From positions 1-30,806 of the forward strand of contig DATJSN010000023.1 of the NCBI GenBank assembly GCA_035504095.1: 30,806 nt of DNA, in the 5' to 3' direction. The position numbers and the translations under genes are program-made. The notes under the pieces were generated by a model. The model made no database searches. It saw only the letters and a list, made by a program, of their open reading frames with translations, and was not told the DNA's origin. The DNA is from DATJSN01 sp035504095 (GTDB lineage Bacteria > Planctomycetota > Phycisphaerae > WQYP01). Positions 24,046-30,806 of the stretch are shown piece by piece. How positions within the stretch are numbered: position 1 is the stretch's first letter; each line of letters opens with the position of its first letter.

Positions 24046-25245
24046 TTAATTATGTCCCTCGTGTTCCGTCGAACCGCTTTTCTCATGCTTTGCATGAGCG
24101 TCCTTCTGGGCCGCGGCTTTTTCGGTTCCAATCAAATATTCGCGCAGCCTTTCAAAAAACGACTTTTGCACCGGAAGAACATTATGTTCCTCCATCGCGG
24201 CATATTCGCGCAGCAGCTGTTCCTGCTTGCGATCAAGTTTTCGCGGCACTTCCACATGGATGTGCGCCAGCAGATTGCCCTGCCGCCCATCCGTTAAATC
24301 CGGCATGCCAAGACCTTTGATCTTGATTACCTGTCCATACTGAGTGCCCGGCGGCACGTGCAAATTTGACTTGCCGAACAAAGTTGGGATTTCCACGTCC
24401 GCGCCCAACGCCGCCTGTGCAATGCTGATCGGAACATCGAGTATCAGATCGTTGTTCTGCCGCCGGAAAAATGGATGTTCCGCCACGCGAACATAAACGT
24501 GCAGGTCGCCGCGTTGTTTATTGTCGTCACCGGGTTCGCCTTCGCCGCGCACACGTATGGCCTGTCCATCGTGAATGCCGGCGGGAATCTTAATGACGAT
24601 CGTCCGTTTAAGAGGAGTGCGTCCGCTGCCGTCACATTTTGGGCAGGGTTTATCCACAGTCGAACCCTGGCCCATACAAGTCGGGCAAGTGGTGAGCATT
24701 TGAAACATACCGCCAAAACCACGCTGCAAAACCTGACCGCGCCCGCCGCAGGTGCTGCAAATGCGGCGCTTGGTTCCTTCCGCTGCACCAGTCCCGGAAC
24801 AAACCGGGCATATGTCCTGGCGGGTAAATTCAATTTCGTTCTCGCAACCGGTGGCCGCCTCTGCAAGCGTAATTTGCGTCTGAGTTTCCAGATCGTAACC
24901 GCGCGCGGCACGCACACGACCGGTTTTGGATCCAAAAGGCGTACCAGAGAAAATATCCTGGAACATCGAAAAGATGTCGTCGTAGCGCATGTGCTGATAA
25001 TCGTGCATGGCAGCGCCGCGCAGACCTTCGTGGCCCAACTGATCATAGCGCGAACGTTTCTCCGGATCCGAGAGAACTTCATAGGCTTCGGAACATTCTT
25101 TGAAATGGATTTCCGCTTCCTTGTCGTCGGGATTTTTGTCGGGGTGGTATTTAAGCGCCGATTTGCGATAGGCCCGCTTGATCTCTTCGATCGAAGCGGT
25201 CCGACCGACCTGGAGAACTTCGTAATAATCCCGCTTGGAAGCCAT
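24046..25245 (-). CDS. dnaJ: DnaJ, Hsp40 cochaperone
   Basis: A 399-residue type I Hsp40 that delivers substrates to DnaK and stimulates its ATPase; cytosolic. J domain at 1-70 with HPD at 34-36. Four CxxCxGxG zinc repeats at 146-153, 163-170, 187-194 and 201-208, then the two C-terminal substrate-binding beta domains (RGDLHVYVRVAEHPFFRR). The Gly/Phe linker (about 71-115) is short and poor in Gly/Phe compared with E. coli. I chose the ATG at 25245 because the residues from there fit the family start; a GTG at 25260 would add five residues and has no ribosome site. The terminator-like hairpin at 25271-25302 lies just upstream. Confidence 0.95.
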   Translation of the reverse strand: MASKRDYYEVLQVGRTASIEEIKRAYRKSALKYHPDKNPDDKEAEIHFKECSEAYEVLSDPEKRSRYDQLGHEGLRGAAMHDYQHMRYDDIFSMFQDIFSGTPFGSKTGRVRAARGYDLETQTQITLAEAATGCENEIEFTRQDICPVCSGTGAAEGTKRRICSTCGGRGQVLQRGFGGMFQMLTTCPTCMGQGSTVDKPCPKCDGSGRTPLKRTIVIKIPAGIHDGQAIRVRGEGEPGDDNKQRGDLHVYVRVAEHPFFRRQNNDLILDVPISIAQAALGADVEIPTLFGKSNLHVPPGTQYGQVIKIKGLGMPDLTDGRQGNLLAHIHVEVPRKLDRKQEQLLREYAAMEEHNVLPVQKSFFERLREYLIGTEKAAAQKDAHAKHEKSGSTEHEGHN

Positions 25246-25270
25246 GACTATTCCAGCCACACATGATAAT

Positions 25271-25302
25271 AGAAAACCCAGGTGTCGCTCGCGACCCCTG
25301 GG
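25271..25302 (-). terminator. Terminator-like hairpin between groEL1 and dnaJ
   Basis: On the - strand CCCAGG (mismatch) GTCG - CGAG loop - CGAC (mismatch) CCTGGG forms a strong two-part stem followed at once by TTTTCT. It begins about 33 nt after the groEL1 stop and ends 25 nt before the dnaJ ATG. It would end or attenuate the groE transcript ahead of dnaJ. Confidence 0.7.
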
Positions 25303-25335
25303 CTTACTTTACTTTATACCTGATTTCCATAATGC

Positions 25336-26949
25336 TTATCGCACGGCTCCGGCAATTGGTTCCTTATCTTCTTTGACTTCAGTAACCAGTACGTCGGTGG
25401 TCAATAATAGACCAGCCACACTAGCAGCATTCTGCAAAGCGGTGCGCGCCACCTTTGCCGGGTCTACGATGCCCAGTTTGTACATGTCGCCGAACTCACG
25501 CGTCGCCGCGTTGTATCCGTAGGCCCCTTCTTTTTCGAGTATCGAATCGACTACCACACTGCCGTCTTCGCCGGCGTTCTCGACGATTTGTCGTGTAGGC
25601 GATTGGAGCGCGGATAACACGATATCGAATCCGATTTTTTCATCGCCTCGTGCCTTGGACTTGGCCGCCTCCACGGCGGATATCGCCCGCAGGAATACGA
25701 CGCCGCCACCAGGCACAATTCCTTCTTCCGCCGCGGCACGCGTCGCGTGCAAAGCGTCTTCAACACGGAACTTGCGTTCCTTCATGCTTGTTTCGGTAGC
25801 ACCGCCGACGCGCAGCACCGCGACACCGCCGGTAAGCTTGGCCAGCCGTTCCTGAAGTTTTTCGCGGTCGTAATCGCTGGTGGTCTTTTCAACTTGCAGC
25901 CGGATTTGCGCGATGCGCGATTCAATGTCCTTTTTCTTACCGGCGCCTTCCACGATCGTGGTGTTGTCCTTATCGACGACAATGCGTTTGGCCCGTCCCA
26001 GATCGCTTAGCTCAATAGTGTCTAGCTTGGCGCCAAGGTCCTCGCTGATGAATTTGCCGCCGGTCACCACGGCCAGATCGCCCATGATGGCCTTACGCCG
26101 ATCGCCGAAGCCGGGTGCTTTTACCGCGCAAACATTGAGTATGCCGCGAAGCCTGTTGACGACGAGCGTCGCCAGGGCCTCGGCTTCAACTTCTTCGGCA
26201 ATAATCAGCAACGGCTTGGCCGCCGAGACAATCTTGTTGAGCACGGGAAGAATCTCGCTGATGGTGCTGATTTTCTTCTCGTAAAGCAGAATGTAGGCGT
26301 CTTCGAGCACGCATTCGAGCGTGCCTGGGTTGGTCATGAAATAGGGAGATAAATAACCTTTGTCAAAGGCCATACCTTCCACGAGGTCCATTGTGGTATC
26401 GGTGCTTTTGCCTTCTTCGATGGTCACCACGCCATCCTTGCCCACGCGATCCAGCGCATCCGCAACCAGGTCGCCGATGGTCGAATCAGAATTGGCGGAG
26501 ATCGTGGCGACTTTGCGCAGGTCTTCCTTGCCGGTAACTTTGCGCGACTGAGATTTGATCGACTCGGTCGCCGCTTCCACTGCTTTATCGATACCGCGTT
26601 TAACCACTACAGGGTTCATGCCGGTGGTCACGTAGCGCAAGCCGGCTGAATAAATCGCCTCGGCCAGGACCGTCGCAGTAGTAGTGCCGTCGCCGGCGAT
26701 GTCGTTGGTTTTGCCCGCGACTTCGTTGACCAGCTTAGCGCCCATGTTTTCAAACGGTTCTGGCAGTTCGACTTCCTTGGCTACCGTGACGCCGTCGCGG
26801 GTCACCTGAGGCGAACCCCAACTGCGGGATAAAACCACGTTGCGGCCCGACGGACCCAGCGTTACCTTCACCGCCGAAGCGAGCTTGGAAAGGCCGTCAA
26901 AGACCTTCTGCCGCGCTGCCTGATCAAACATTAATTGTTTCGCTGCCAT
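25336..26949 (-). CDS. groEL: Chaperonin GroEL, copy 1 (no GGM tail)
   Basis: A 537-residue 60-kDa chaperonin, subunit of the double-ring ATP-dependent folding chamber that works with GroES. The ATP site AGDGTTTATVLAE, the catalytic Asp in RVEDALHATRAA, VKAPGFGDRRKA and apical GYLSPYF are all present. The protein ends KEDKEPIAGAVR, without the Gly-Gly-Met tail found in most housekeeping GroELs. GAGGTGAT just before the ATG is a strong ribosome site, and it lies 52 nt after groES, so it is probably translated from the groES transcript. It is clearly diverged from copy 2, which suggests an old duplication with specialised roles. Confidence 0.96.
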   Translation of the reverse strand: MAAKQLMFDQAARQKVFDGLSKLASAVKVTLGPSGRNVVLSRSWGSPQVTRDGVTVAKEVELPEPFENMGAKLVNEVAGKTNDIAGDGTTTATVLAEAIYSAGLRYVTTGMNPVVVKRGIDKAVEAATESIKSQSRKVTGKEDLRKVATISANSDSTIGDLVADALDRVGKDGVVTIEEGKSTDTTMDLVEGMAFDKGYLSPYFMTNPGTLECVLEDAYILLYEKKISTISEILPVLNKIVSAAKPLLIIAEEVEAEALATLVVNRLRGILNVCAVKAPGFGDRRKAIMGDLAVVTGGKFISEDLGAKLDTIELSDLGRAKRIVVDKDNTTIVEGAGKKKDIESRIAQIRLQVEKTTSDYDREKLQERLAKLTGGVAVLRVGGATETSMKERKFRVEDALHATRAAAEEGIVPGGGVVFLRAISAVEAAKSKARGDEKIGFDIVLSALQSPTRQIVENAGEDGSVVVDSILEKEGAYGYNAATREFGDMYKLGIVDPAKVARTALQNAASVAGLLLTTDVLVTEVKEDKEPIAGAVR

Positions 26950-27001
26950 ATTATCACCTCATTTGCAGATTGTTTTTTCTGTTTCCGACACATGCAAAAA
27001 T

Positions 27002-27292
27002 TTATTTTGTCACCACGCCGAGCAAATCGTTTTCGCGCAGAATGACGAGTTTTTCCTCATCCACTTTGATTTCCGTGCCCGCGTACTTGCCGTAATAAAC
27101 GTCGTCGCCGACTTTGACTGTGATGGGCACCCGTTTGCCGCTATCAAGCAGTTTGCCCGGTCCAACGCTGACAACCTTGCCGCGCGTGGGTTTTTCCTTG
27201 GCGGTTTCCGGCAAAACAATGCCGCTGGCGGTTTTGCTTTCCGCTGCGGCAGGCTTAACAACCAGACGATCTTCCAAGGGATTAATTTTCAT
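27002..27292 (-). CDS. groES: Co-chaperonin GroES
   Basis: A 96-residue 10-kDa cochaperonin, the lid of the GroEL chamber. It starts NPLEDRLVVKP, the mobile loop is ESKTASGIVLPETAKEKP (18-35) and it ends with ILRENDLLGVV. GGAG seven bases before the ATG supports the start. It lies between two groEL genes, 62 nt after copy 2 and 52 nt before copy 1. Confidence 0.97.
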   Translation of the reverse strand: MKINPLEDRLVVKPAAAESKTASGIVLPETAKEKPTRGKVVSVGPGKLLDSGKRVPITVKVGDDVYYGKYAGTEIKVDEEKLVILRENDLLGVVTK

Positions 27293-27330
27293 AAACGAGC
27301 TCCGAAACAGTTATTTTGAATCCTCACATG

Positions 27331-27354
27331 GCATGCGGGAAAAACGCCGCATGC
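27331..27354 (-). other. Perfect hairpin right after the groEL2 stop
   Basis: GCATGCGG and CCGCATGC form an 8-bp perfect stem around an 8-nt loop, starting at the base after the TAA of groEL2 and ending 38 nt before groES. No T-run follows, so it is more likely an mRNA processing or stabilising element within the groEL2-groES transcript than a terminator. Confidence 0.5.
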
Positions 27355-29052
27355 TTACATCATGTCCATGCCGCCCATTCCACCCATACCGCCCATTCCA
27401 CCCATGCCTCCCATGCCACCCATTCCGCCCATGCCTTCGGGACCGCCGGGACCGGCGCCCTTGGCCTTGGGCTTTTCAACGATAATCGCATCGGTGGTCA
27501 AGAGCAGCGTGGCTACGCTGGCCGCGTTTTGCAGGGCACTGCGTTCGACTTTTGTTGGCGTGATGATGCCCGCCTTGATCATGTCTTCTTCATATTCGAG
27601 CGTCAGGGCGTTGAAACCAAAGTTTCCCTTGCCCGCCAGGACTTTCTTAACTACCACCGCCCCGTCTTCACCGGCGTTATCGGCGATGCAGCGCGTGGGT
27701 TCCTGTAAAGCCCGACGAACAATGGCCACGCCTGTTTCTTCGTCGTGACCTTCGGCTTTAATGTTGTCAAGTACTTTCAGTGATCGCAACAACGCCGATC
27801 CGCCTCCGGGAAGAATGCCTTCTTCCACCGCGGCGCGGGTGGCATGCAGTGCATCTTCCACTCGGGCCTTCTTTTCCTTCATTTCCGATTCGGTCGCGGC
27901 GCCGACTTCAATCTGCGCTACGCCGCCGGCCAGTTTGGCCAACCGTTCCTGAAGTTTTTCACGGTCATAATCGGAAGTGGTAACGGAAATTTCCCGGCGA
28001 ATCTGTTCGATGCGCCCCTGAATGGCCTTGCTCGATCCGGCTCCTTCGATAATCGTGGTAAAGTCCCCGTCGATTTCAACTTTGCGCGCCTGGCCTAAAT
28101 CCTGAACAGTTACTTTATCCAGTTCAACGCCCAGGTCCTTCATAATCGCCCGGCCGCCGGTGAGAACCGCGATATCTTCGAGCATGGCCTTGCGGCGATC
28201 GCCATAACCCGGCGCTTTAACCGCACAGACACTTAAGATTCCGCGCAGCTTGTTGACCACCAGCGTGGCCAGGGCTTCGCTTTCAATATCCTCGGCGATG
28301 ACCAATAGCGGACGCTTGGCGGTTTGAATTTTTTCCAGGATCGGCAAAAGCTTGGATGCACTGGAAATTTTTTCTTCGTAAATCAATATGAATGGCCGAT
28401 CCAATACAACGGTCATATCATCAGGGTTGGTGATAAAATTAGGAGATAGATATCCGCGATCGAATTGCATGCCTTCGACAACGTCCACCGCGGTTTCCAG
28501 GGATTTGCCTTCTTCAACGGTGATCACGCCATCCTTGCCCACTTTCTGAAACGCATCGGCCATGATCTGGCCAATTTCTTTGTCGTTGTTAGCGGATACC
28601 GCGGCGACGTCAGCAATTTCGTTGCGATCAGCGACGTTGAGAGGCTTACTGAGTTTCTTGAGATTCTCCGTTACTGCCGCAACGGCCTTATGAATGCCGC
28701 GGGCCAGGGCCATGGCATCGGCGCCGGCTGCGAGATTGCGATACCCCTCCTTAAAGATCGATTCAGCCAGAACCGTTGCGGTCGTGGTTCCGTCGCCGGC
28801 CACATCGCTGGTTTTAGTCGCGGCTTCTTTGACCAGTTGGGCGCCGACGTTTTCAAACTTGTTGGAAAGTTCAATTTCTTCCGCGACGGTAACGCCGTCT
28901 TTGGTTACCGTCGGCGCGCCCCAGCCTTTATCCAGAACGGCGTTGCGGCCGCGAGGTCCAAGGGTGCTTTTTACTGCCGAAGCCAGCTTGGTAACACCTT
29001 CGAGCAGACTCTTCCGTGCCGCTTCATTAAATGAAATCAGCTTTGTCGCCAT
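27355..29052 (-). CDS. groEL: Chaperonin GroEL, copy 2 (GGM tail)
   Basis: A 565-residue chaperonin, head of the chaperone gene string. The ATP site AGDGTTTATVLAE, the catalytic Asp (RVEDALHATRAA) and VKAPGYGDRRKA are conserved. The C-terminus is a regular Gly-Gly-Met tail ending GGMDMM, typical of housekeeping GroEL. In the apical substrate-binding region the usual YLSPYF reads YLSPNF, replacing the Tyr that corresponds to E. coli Tyr203. I chose the ATG at 29052 because AAGGAG lies eight bases upstream; the open frame continues 46 codons further but that part is not chaperonin sequence. Confidence 0.96.
   Translation of the reverse strand: MATKLISFNEAARKSLLEGVTKLASAVKSTLGPRGRNAVLDKGWGAPTVTKDGVTVAEEIELSNKFENVGAQLVKEAATKTSDVAGDGTTTATVLAESIFKEGYRNLAAGADAMALARGIHKAVAAVTENLKKLSKPLNVADRNEIADVAAVSANNDKEIGQIMADAFQKVGKDGVITVEEGKSLETAVDVVEGMQFDRGYLSPNFITNPDDMTVVLDRPFILIYEEKISSASKLLPILEKIQTAKRPLLVIAEDIESEALATLVVNKLRGILSVCAVKAPGYGDRRKAMLEDIAVLTGGRAIMKDLGVELDKVTVQDLGQARKVEIDGDFTTIIEGAGSSKAIQGRIEQIRREISVTTSDYDREKLQERLAKLAGGVAQIEVGAATESEMKEKKARVEDALHATRAAVEEGILPGGGSALLRSLKVLDNIKAEGHDEETGVAIVRRALQEPTRCIADNAGEDGAVVVKKVLAGKGNFGFNALTLEYEEDMIKAGIITPTKVERSALQNAASVATLLLTTDAIIVEKPKAKGAGPGGPEGMGGMGGMGGMGGMGGMGGMGGMDMM
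27370..27432. repeat. 9-bp tandem repeat encoding the GGM tail
   Basis: Seven consecutive 9-bp units, each coding Gly-Gly-Met on the - strand, with variation mainly at wobble positions. It is part of groEL2, and repeat number could vary by slippage. Confidence 0.85.
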
Positions 29053-29152
29053 ATCTGAAACTCCTTCGCGTGTTGAAAAATTTTTAGCTTCGATACTCCG
29101 CAAACTAGGGCTCGCGGAATCTCCGCACGCAGCTAAGAGCAAGCTGAATGCC

Positions 29153-29181
29153 ATAGGAAAAATCAAGCCTCTGGTTGTCAA
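29153..29181 (-). promoter_or_regulatory. Candidate promoter of the groEL2-groES string
   Basis: On the - strand a perfect TTGACA (29176-29181) is followed after 17 bp by TCCTAT (29153-29158), a weak -10; the leader would be about 95 nt. A second candidate is TTGACG (29337-29342) with TTTATC (29314-29319), also 17 bp apart. The space between the two (about 29250-29290) holds short inverted repeats (CTGCC/GGCAG and AAAACGC/GCGTTTT). I see no CIRCE-type GCACTC-N9-GAGTGC operator, so regulation by HrcA is not supported. No gene lies between 29053 and 29352. Confidence 0.3.
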
Positions 29182-29352
29182 CGTAACCATTTGTAAATAC
29201 TGGCCTTATAAATAGATTTAGGAACAAATTACTCTCGTATAAAAAGGCCCACTTTCCTGCCGGGCTGGCAGAAAAACGCTTTTGCGTTTTGATGGTTGTT
29301 GTCAAAACGGCAGGATAAAAGTTCCTATCACCGAACCGTCAAAGACAATAAG

Positions 29353-29694
29353 ATGTTATTTATGAATACTCTTTACAACGACAAACTCATTGAGTTGACG
29401 GATGAAGAGATTATTTTTCATCATTACTACTTTCCCTTTGGGAACGATAAACGCGTTGCCTTAAACCAAATTGAAAGTGTCCAGATCAGGCAGCCTTCGA
29501 TTTTAAGTGGAAGCTGGCGATTATGGGGTGGTCATCCTGGGATTTGGTTTCCCAAGGATTATGGCAGACCAGGCCGCAACCGAATATTTATCGCGTCTTT
29601 GTGCAACAGCTCGCGGCGCATCGGATTTACAGTTGAGGATTCTCAAACTGTAGCGGATATTTTGCAAAAACTAGGATTGCTATATGAAACATGA
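29353..29694 (+). CDS. Small unrecognised protein, possibly PH-like
   Basis: About 113 residues, not assigned to a family with certainty. The order LTDEEIIFHHYYFPFGNDKR, ALNQIESVQI, a WRLWGG/WFPKDYGRPGRNR segment, IFIASLC, RIGFTVEDSQTVADIL resembles bacterial PH-like proteins, in which beta strands are followed by a final helix. No signal peptide or transmembrane segment is seen. The ATG at 29353 has a poor ribosome site; alternatives are ATG at 29362 or TTG at 29296. It is divergent from groEL2 and shares its upstream region. Confidence 0.55.
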   Translation: MLFMNTLYNDKLIELTDEEIIFHHYYFPFGNDKRVALNQIESVQIRQPSILSGSWRLWGGHPGIWFPKDYGRPGRNRIFIASLCNSSRRIGFTVEDSQTVADILQKLGLLYET

Positions 29695-29751
29695 CCCGCT
29701 TAAGATCCAGCCGCAGCCCGGTAACTTTACAATTAATTATGGGAATTGATG

Positions 29752-30690
29752 ATGCTCAAGCCTTTTGTTGTCATGTTGGTTATTTTGATAACCTGGTCCG
29801 GGATGCAGAATTTATCCCAGGCTCAATACCTCTTTACCACGCTGGATTATCCCAATGCCAAAAGCACACAATTAAATGATATTCAGGGACAAACCATCAT
29901 CGGCACATTTACCGACGCCAACGGCGCCAATCATAGCTTCATTTATGATCTCAAGAGCGGCGCGTTTACGGCTCTGAATAACCCGGCGGCGGGGAACGGC
30001 CAAAGTCAGGGTACCACTGTTAATCAAGTAACTCAAAAATGCATTTACGGTTACTACACAGATGCCGGCGGTAAAATGCACGGTTTTGTATATGACCGGG
30101 AGAACCAACATTTCACCAACATCGATGATCCATCGGCGGGCGGAAAAGGGACGCAGTGCATCGGCGATTGGGGAAACAATATTGTAGGTCAATACTATAA
30201 CGCCAACGGAAATGGTTCTTTACATGGTTTCATTTACGATCCACAACATCATCTTTTTGTAACGATTGATGCACCGGGCGCATCCCAGGGCTCCAATGAA
30301 GGCACCGCATTTAATGGCACAAGGGGCAATGAGATTGTTGGATATTATGTTGATAGTCACGGCGTCAATCATGGTTTTATTTACAACGCACAAAATAAAC
30401 ATTTCGAATTCATTGACGCCGCTGGCGACCAAACCGGAACAGGCCAGGGAACCATGCTTGAGGATCTTTCCGGCGACCTGGTCATCGGTATTTACACCGA
30501 TATGAGCAACGCGGACCATGGCTTCATATTTAATCGAACCAACCATCGATTCAAAAGTTTAGACGATCCGGACGCCAGTAATACATCAGGCGGGGGCACC
30601 GATCCTTGCGGCATTTTCGGCGATACGATCGTCGGAATGTTCTATGACGACAATGGGACAACCCACGGTTTTATTGCCACGCCGCGATGA
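29752..30690 (+). CDS. Secreted HAF-type repeat protein, probable six-bladed propeller
   Basis: A 312-residue exported protein. The signal peptide (MLKPFVVMLVILITW) is cleaved near LSQA/QY. The rest is made of units of 46-51 residues with the pattern I.G.Y.D..G..HGFIY......F..ID.P.A..G..Q, the HAF extracellular repeat. Five units are complete; the N-terminus supplies only the second half of a unit (LFTTLDYPNAK) and the C-terminus only the first half (DTIVGMFYDDNGTTHGF), which together make a sixth. This is the usual way a beta-propeller closes its ring. Function and ligand are unknown. ATG at 29749 or TTG at 29746 are alternative starts; GGGA at 29741 suits 29752. Confidence 0.75.
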   Translation: MLKPFVVMLVILITWSGMQNLSQAQYLFTTLDYPNAKSTQLNDIQGQTIIGTFTDANGANHSFIYDLKSGAFTALNNPAAGNGQSQGTTVNQVTQKCIYGYYTDAGGKMHGFVYDRENQHFTNIDDPSAGGKGTQCIGDWGNNIVGQYYNANGNGSLHGFIYDPQHHLFVTIDAPGASQGSNEGTAFNGTRGNEIVGYYVDSHGVNHGFIYNAQNKHFEFIDAAGDQTGTGQGTMLEDLSGDLVIGIYTDMSNADHGFIFNRTNHRFKSLDDPDASNTSGGGTDPCGIFGDTIVGMFYDDNGTTHGFIATPR

Positions 30691-30711
30691 AGTTAGGGAA
30701 AAAGTCTTATT

Positions 30712-30806
30712 AGCCACTGCCTGCGACGAGCTCAGTCGAGTCGAGATCACAGGGGACGCAGAGATTTTTACCGCAAAGTGCGCGAAGAGTGGCGGGCGAA
30801 ACTTGG
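30712..30806. repeat. Likely dispersed intergenic repeat, cut by the window end
   Basis: The stretch begins CCACTGCCTGCGACGAGCTC, with GTCGAGTCGAG next, and continues GGGGACGCAGAG ... ACCGCAAAGTGCGCGAAGAG. The style (cacag.ggacgcagag, accgcaaag.gcgcgaagag) is that of short non-coding repeats scattered between genes in several planctomycete genomes. It is non-coding in all frames I followed. Only one copy lies in this window, so the repeat claim rests on recognition. Confidence 0.4.

Noticed and set aside
27370..27432. Tandem 9-bp units as a CRISPR-like or regulatory array
   Set aside because: They are in frame and encode the Gly-Gly-Met tail of GroEL; there are no spacers.
28465..29034. 189-codon + strand frame opposite groEL2
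   Set aside because: Antisense shadow of a highly conserved chaperonin; no independent support.
29053..29190. In-frame extension of groEL2 that reads like a lipoprotein signal (MAFSLLLAACGDS)
   Set aside because: The ATG at 29052 has an AAGGAG site at ideal distance and begins exactly where GroEL homology begins. A promoter candidate lies inside the extension. A lipid-anchored GroEL is not credible without direct evidence.
25246..29352. CIRCE/HrcA operator near the chaperone genes
   Set aside because: No GCACTC-N9-GAGTGC-type inverted repeat found by eye upstream of groEL2, groES, groEL1 or dnaJ.

Overview
The window looks like a chromosomal fragment from a member of the PVC superphylum, most likely a Planctomycetota of the Phycisphaerae type. 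The pointers are two pseudopilin-like proteins with the H-X9-DG C-terminal motif, a large surface protein with a PEP-CTERM tail preceded by duplicated dockerin-like segments, a very small Hc1-like histone-like protein, a GTP-type PEP carboxykinase, a TPR/SPINDLY-type glycosyltransferase and a run of secreted glycoside hydrolases. This placement is inferred from gene content only. There is no rRNA, no tRNA, no CRISPR array, no transposase and no prophage gene that I can support.

Left part (about 0.1-10.2 kb, + strand): two paralogous pseudopilin-like proteins, the first closed by a clear intrinsic terminator and the second preceded by a long AT-rich spacer with a good sigma70-type promoter. 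Three secreted enzymes follow in a row: GH29 alpha-L-fucosidase-like, GH27 alpha-galactosidase with a Tat signal, and a GH79-like beta-glucuronidase-type lipoprotein. A TPR/O-GlcNAc-transferase-like protein comes next.

Middle part (about 10.3-22.6 kb, - strand, convergent with the left part): a subtilase-like PEP-CTERM surface protein, a small lipoprotein next to a GH36/raffinose-synthase-like secreted enzyme, a 2-hydroxyacid dehydrogenase, GTP-PEPCK, XerD, a UvrC-like protein without recognisable nuclease parts, a FabZ-type dehydratase, and a 59-residue Hc1-like gene.

Right part (about 22.9-29.1 kb, - strand): a protein quality-control gene string read in the order groEL2 - groES - groEL1 - dnaJ - grpE - fmdB-like - yacG. 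The two chaperonins flank groES and differ in their tails and in one substrate-binding residue. A terminator-like hairpin lies between groEL1 and dnaJ. Divergent from this string are a small unrecognised protein and a secreted HAF-type repeat protein whose repeats look like a closed six-bladed propeller (+ strand). The window ends in what looks like a dispersed intergenic repeat.

Working together: the fucosidase, two alpha-galactosidase-like enzymes and the glucuronidase-like enzyme fit breakdown of a fucose-, galactose- and glucuronate-containing polysaccharide outside the cytoplasm. The pseudopilins and PEP-CTERM protein are candidate surface or secretion partners. The remaining genes are mostly housekeeping: folding, gluconeogenesis, chromosome dimer resolution, lipid synthesis and nucleoid organisation.
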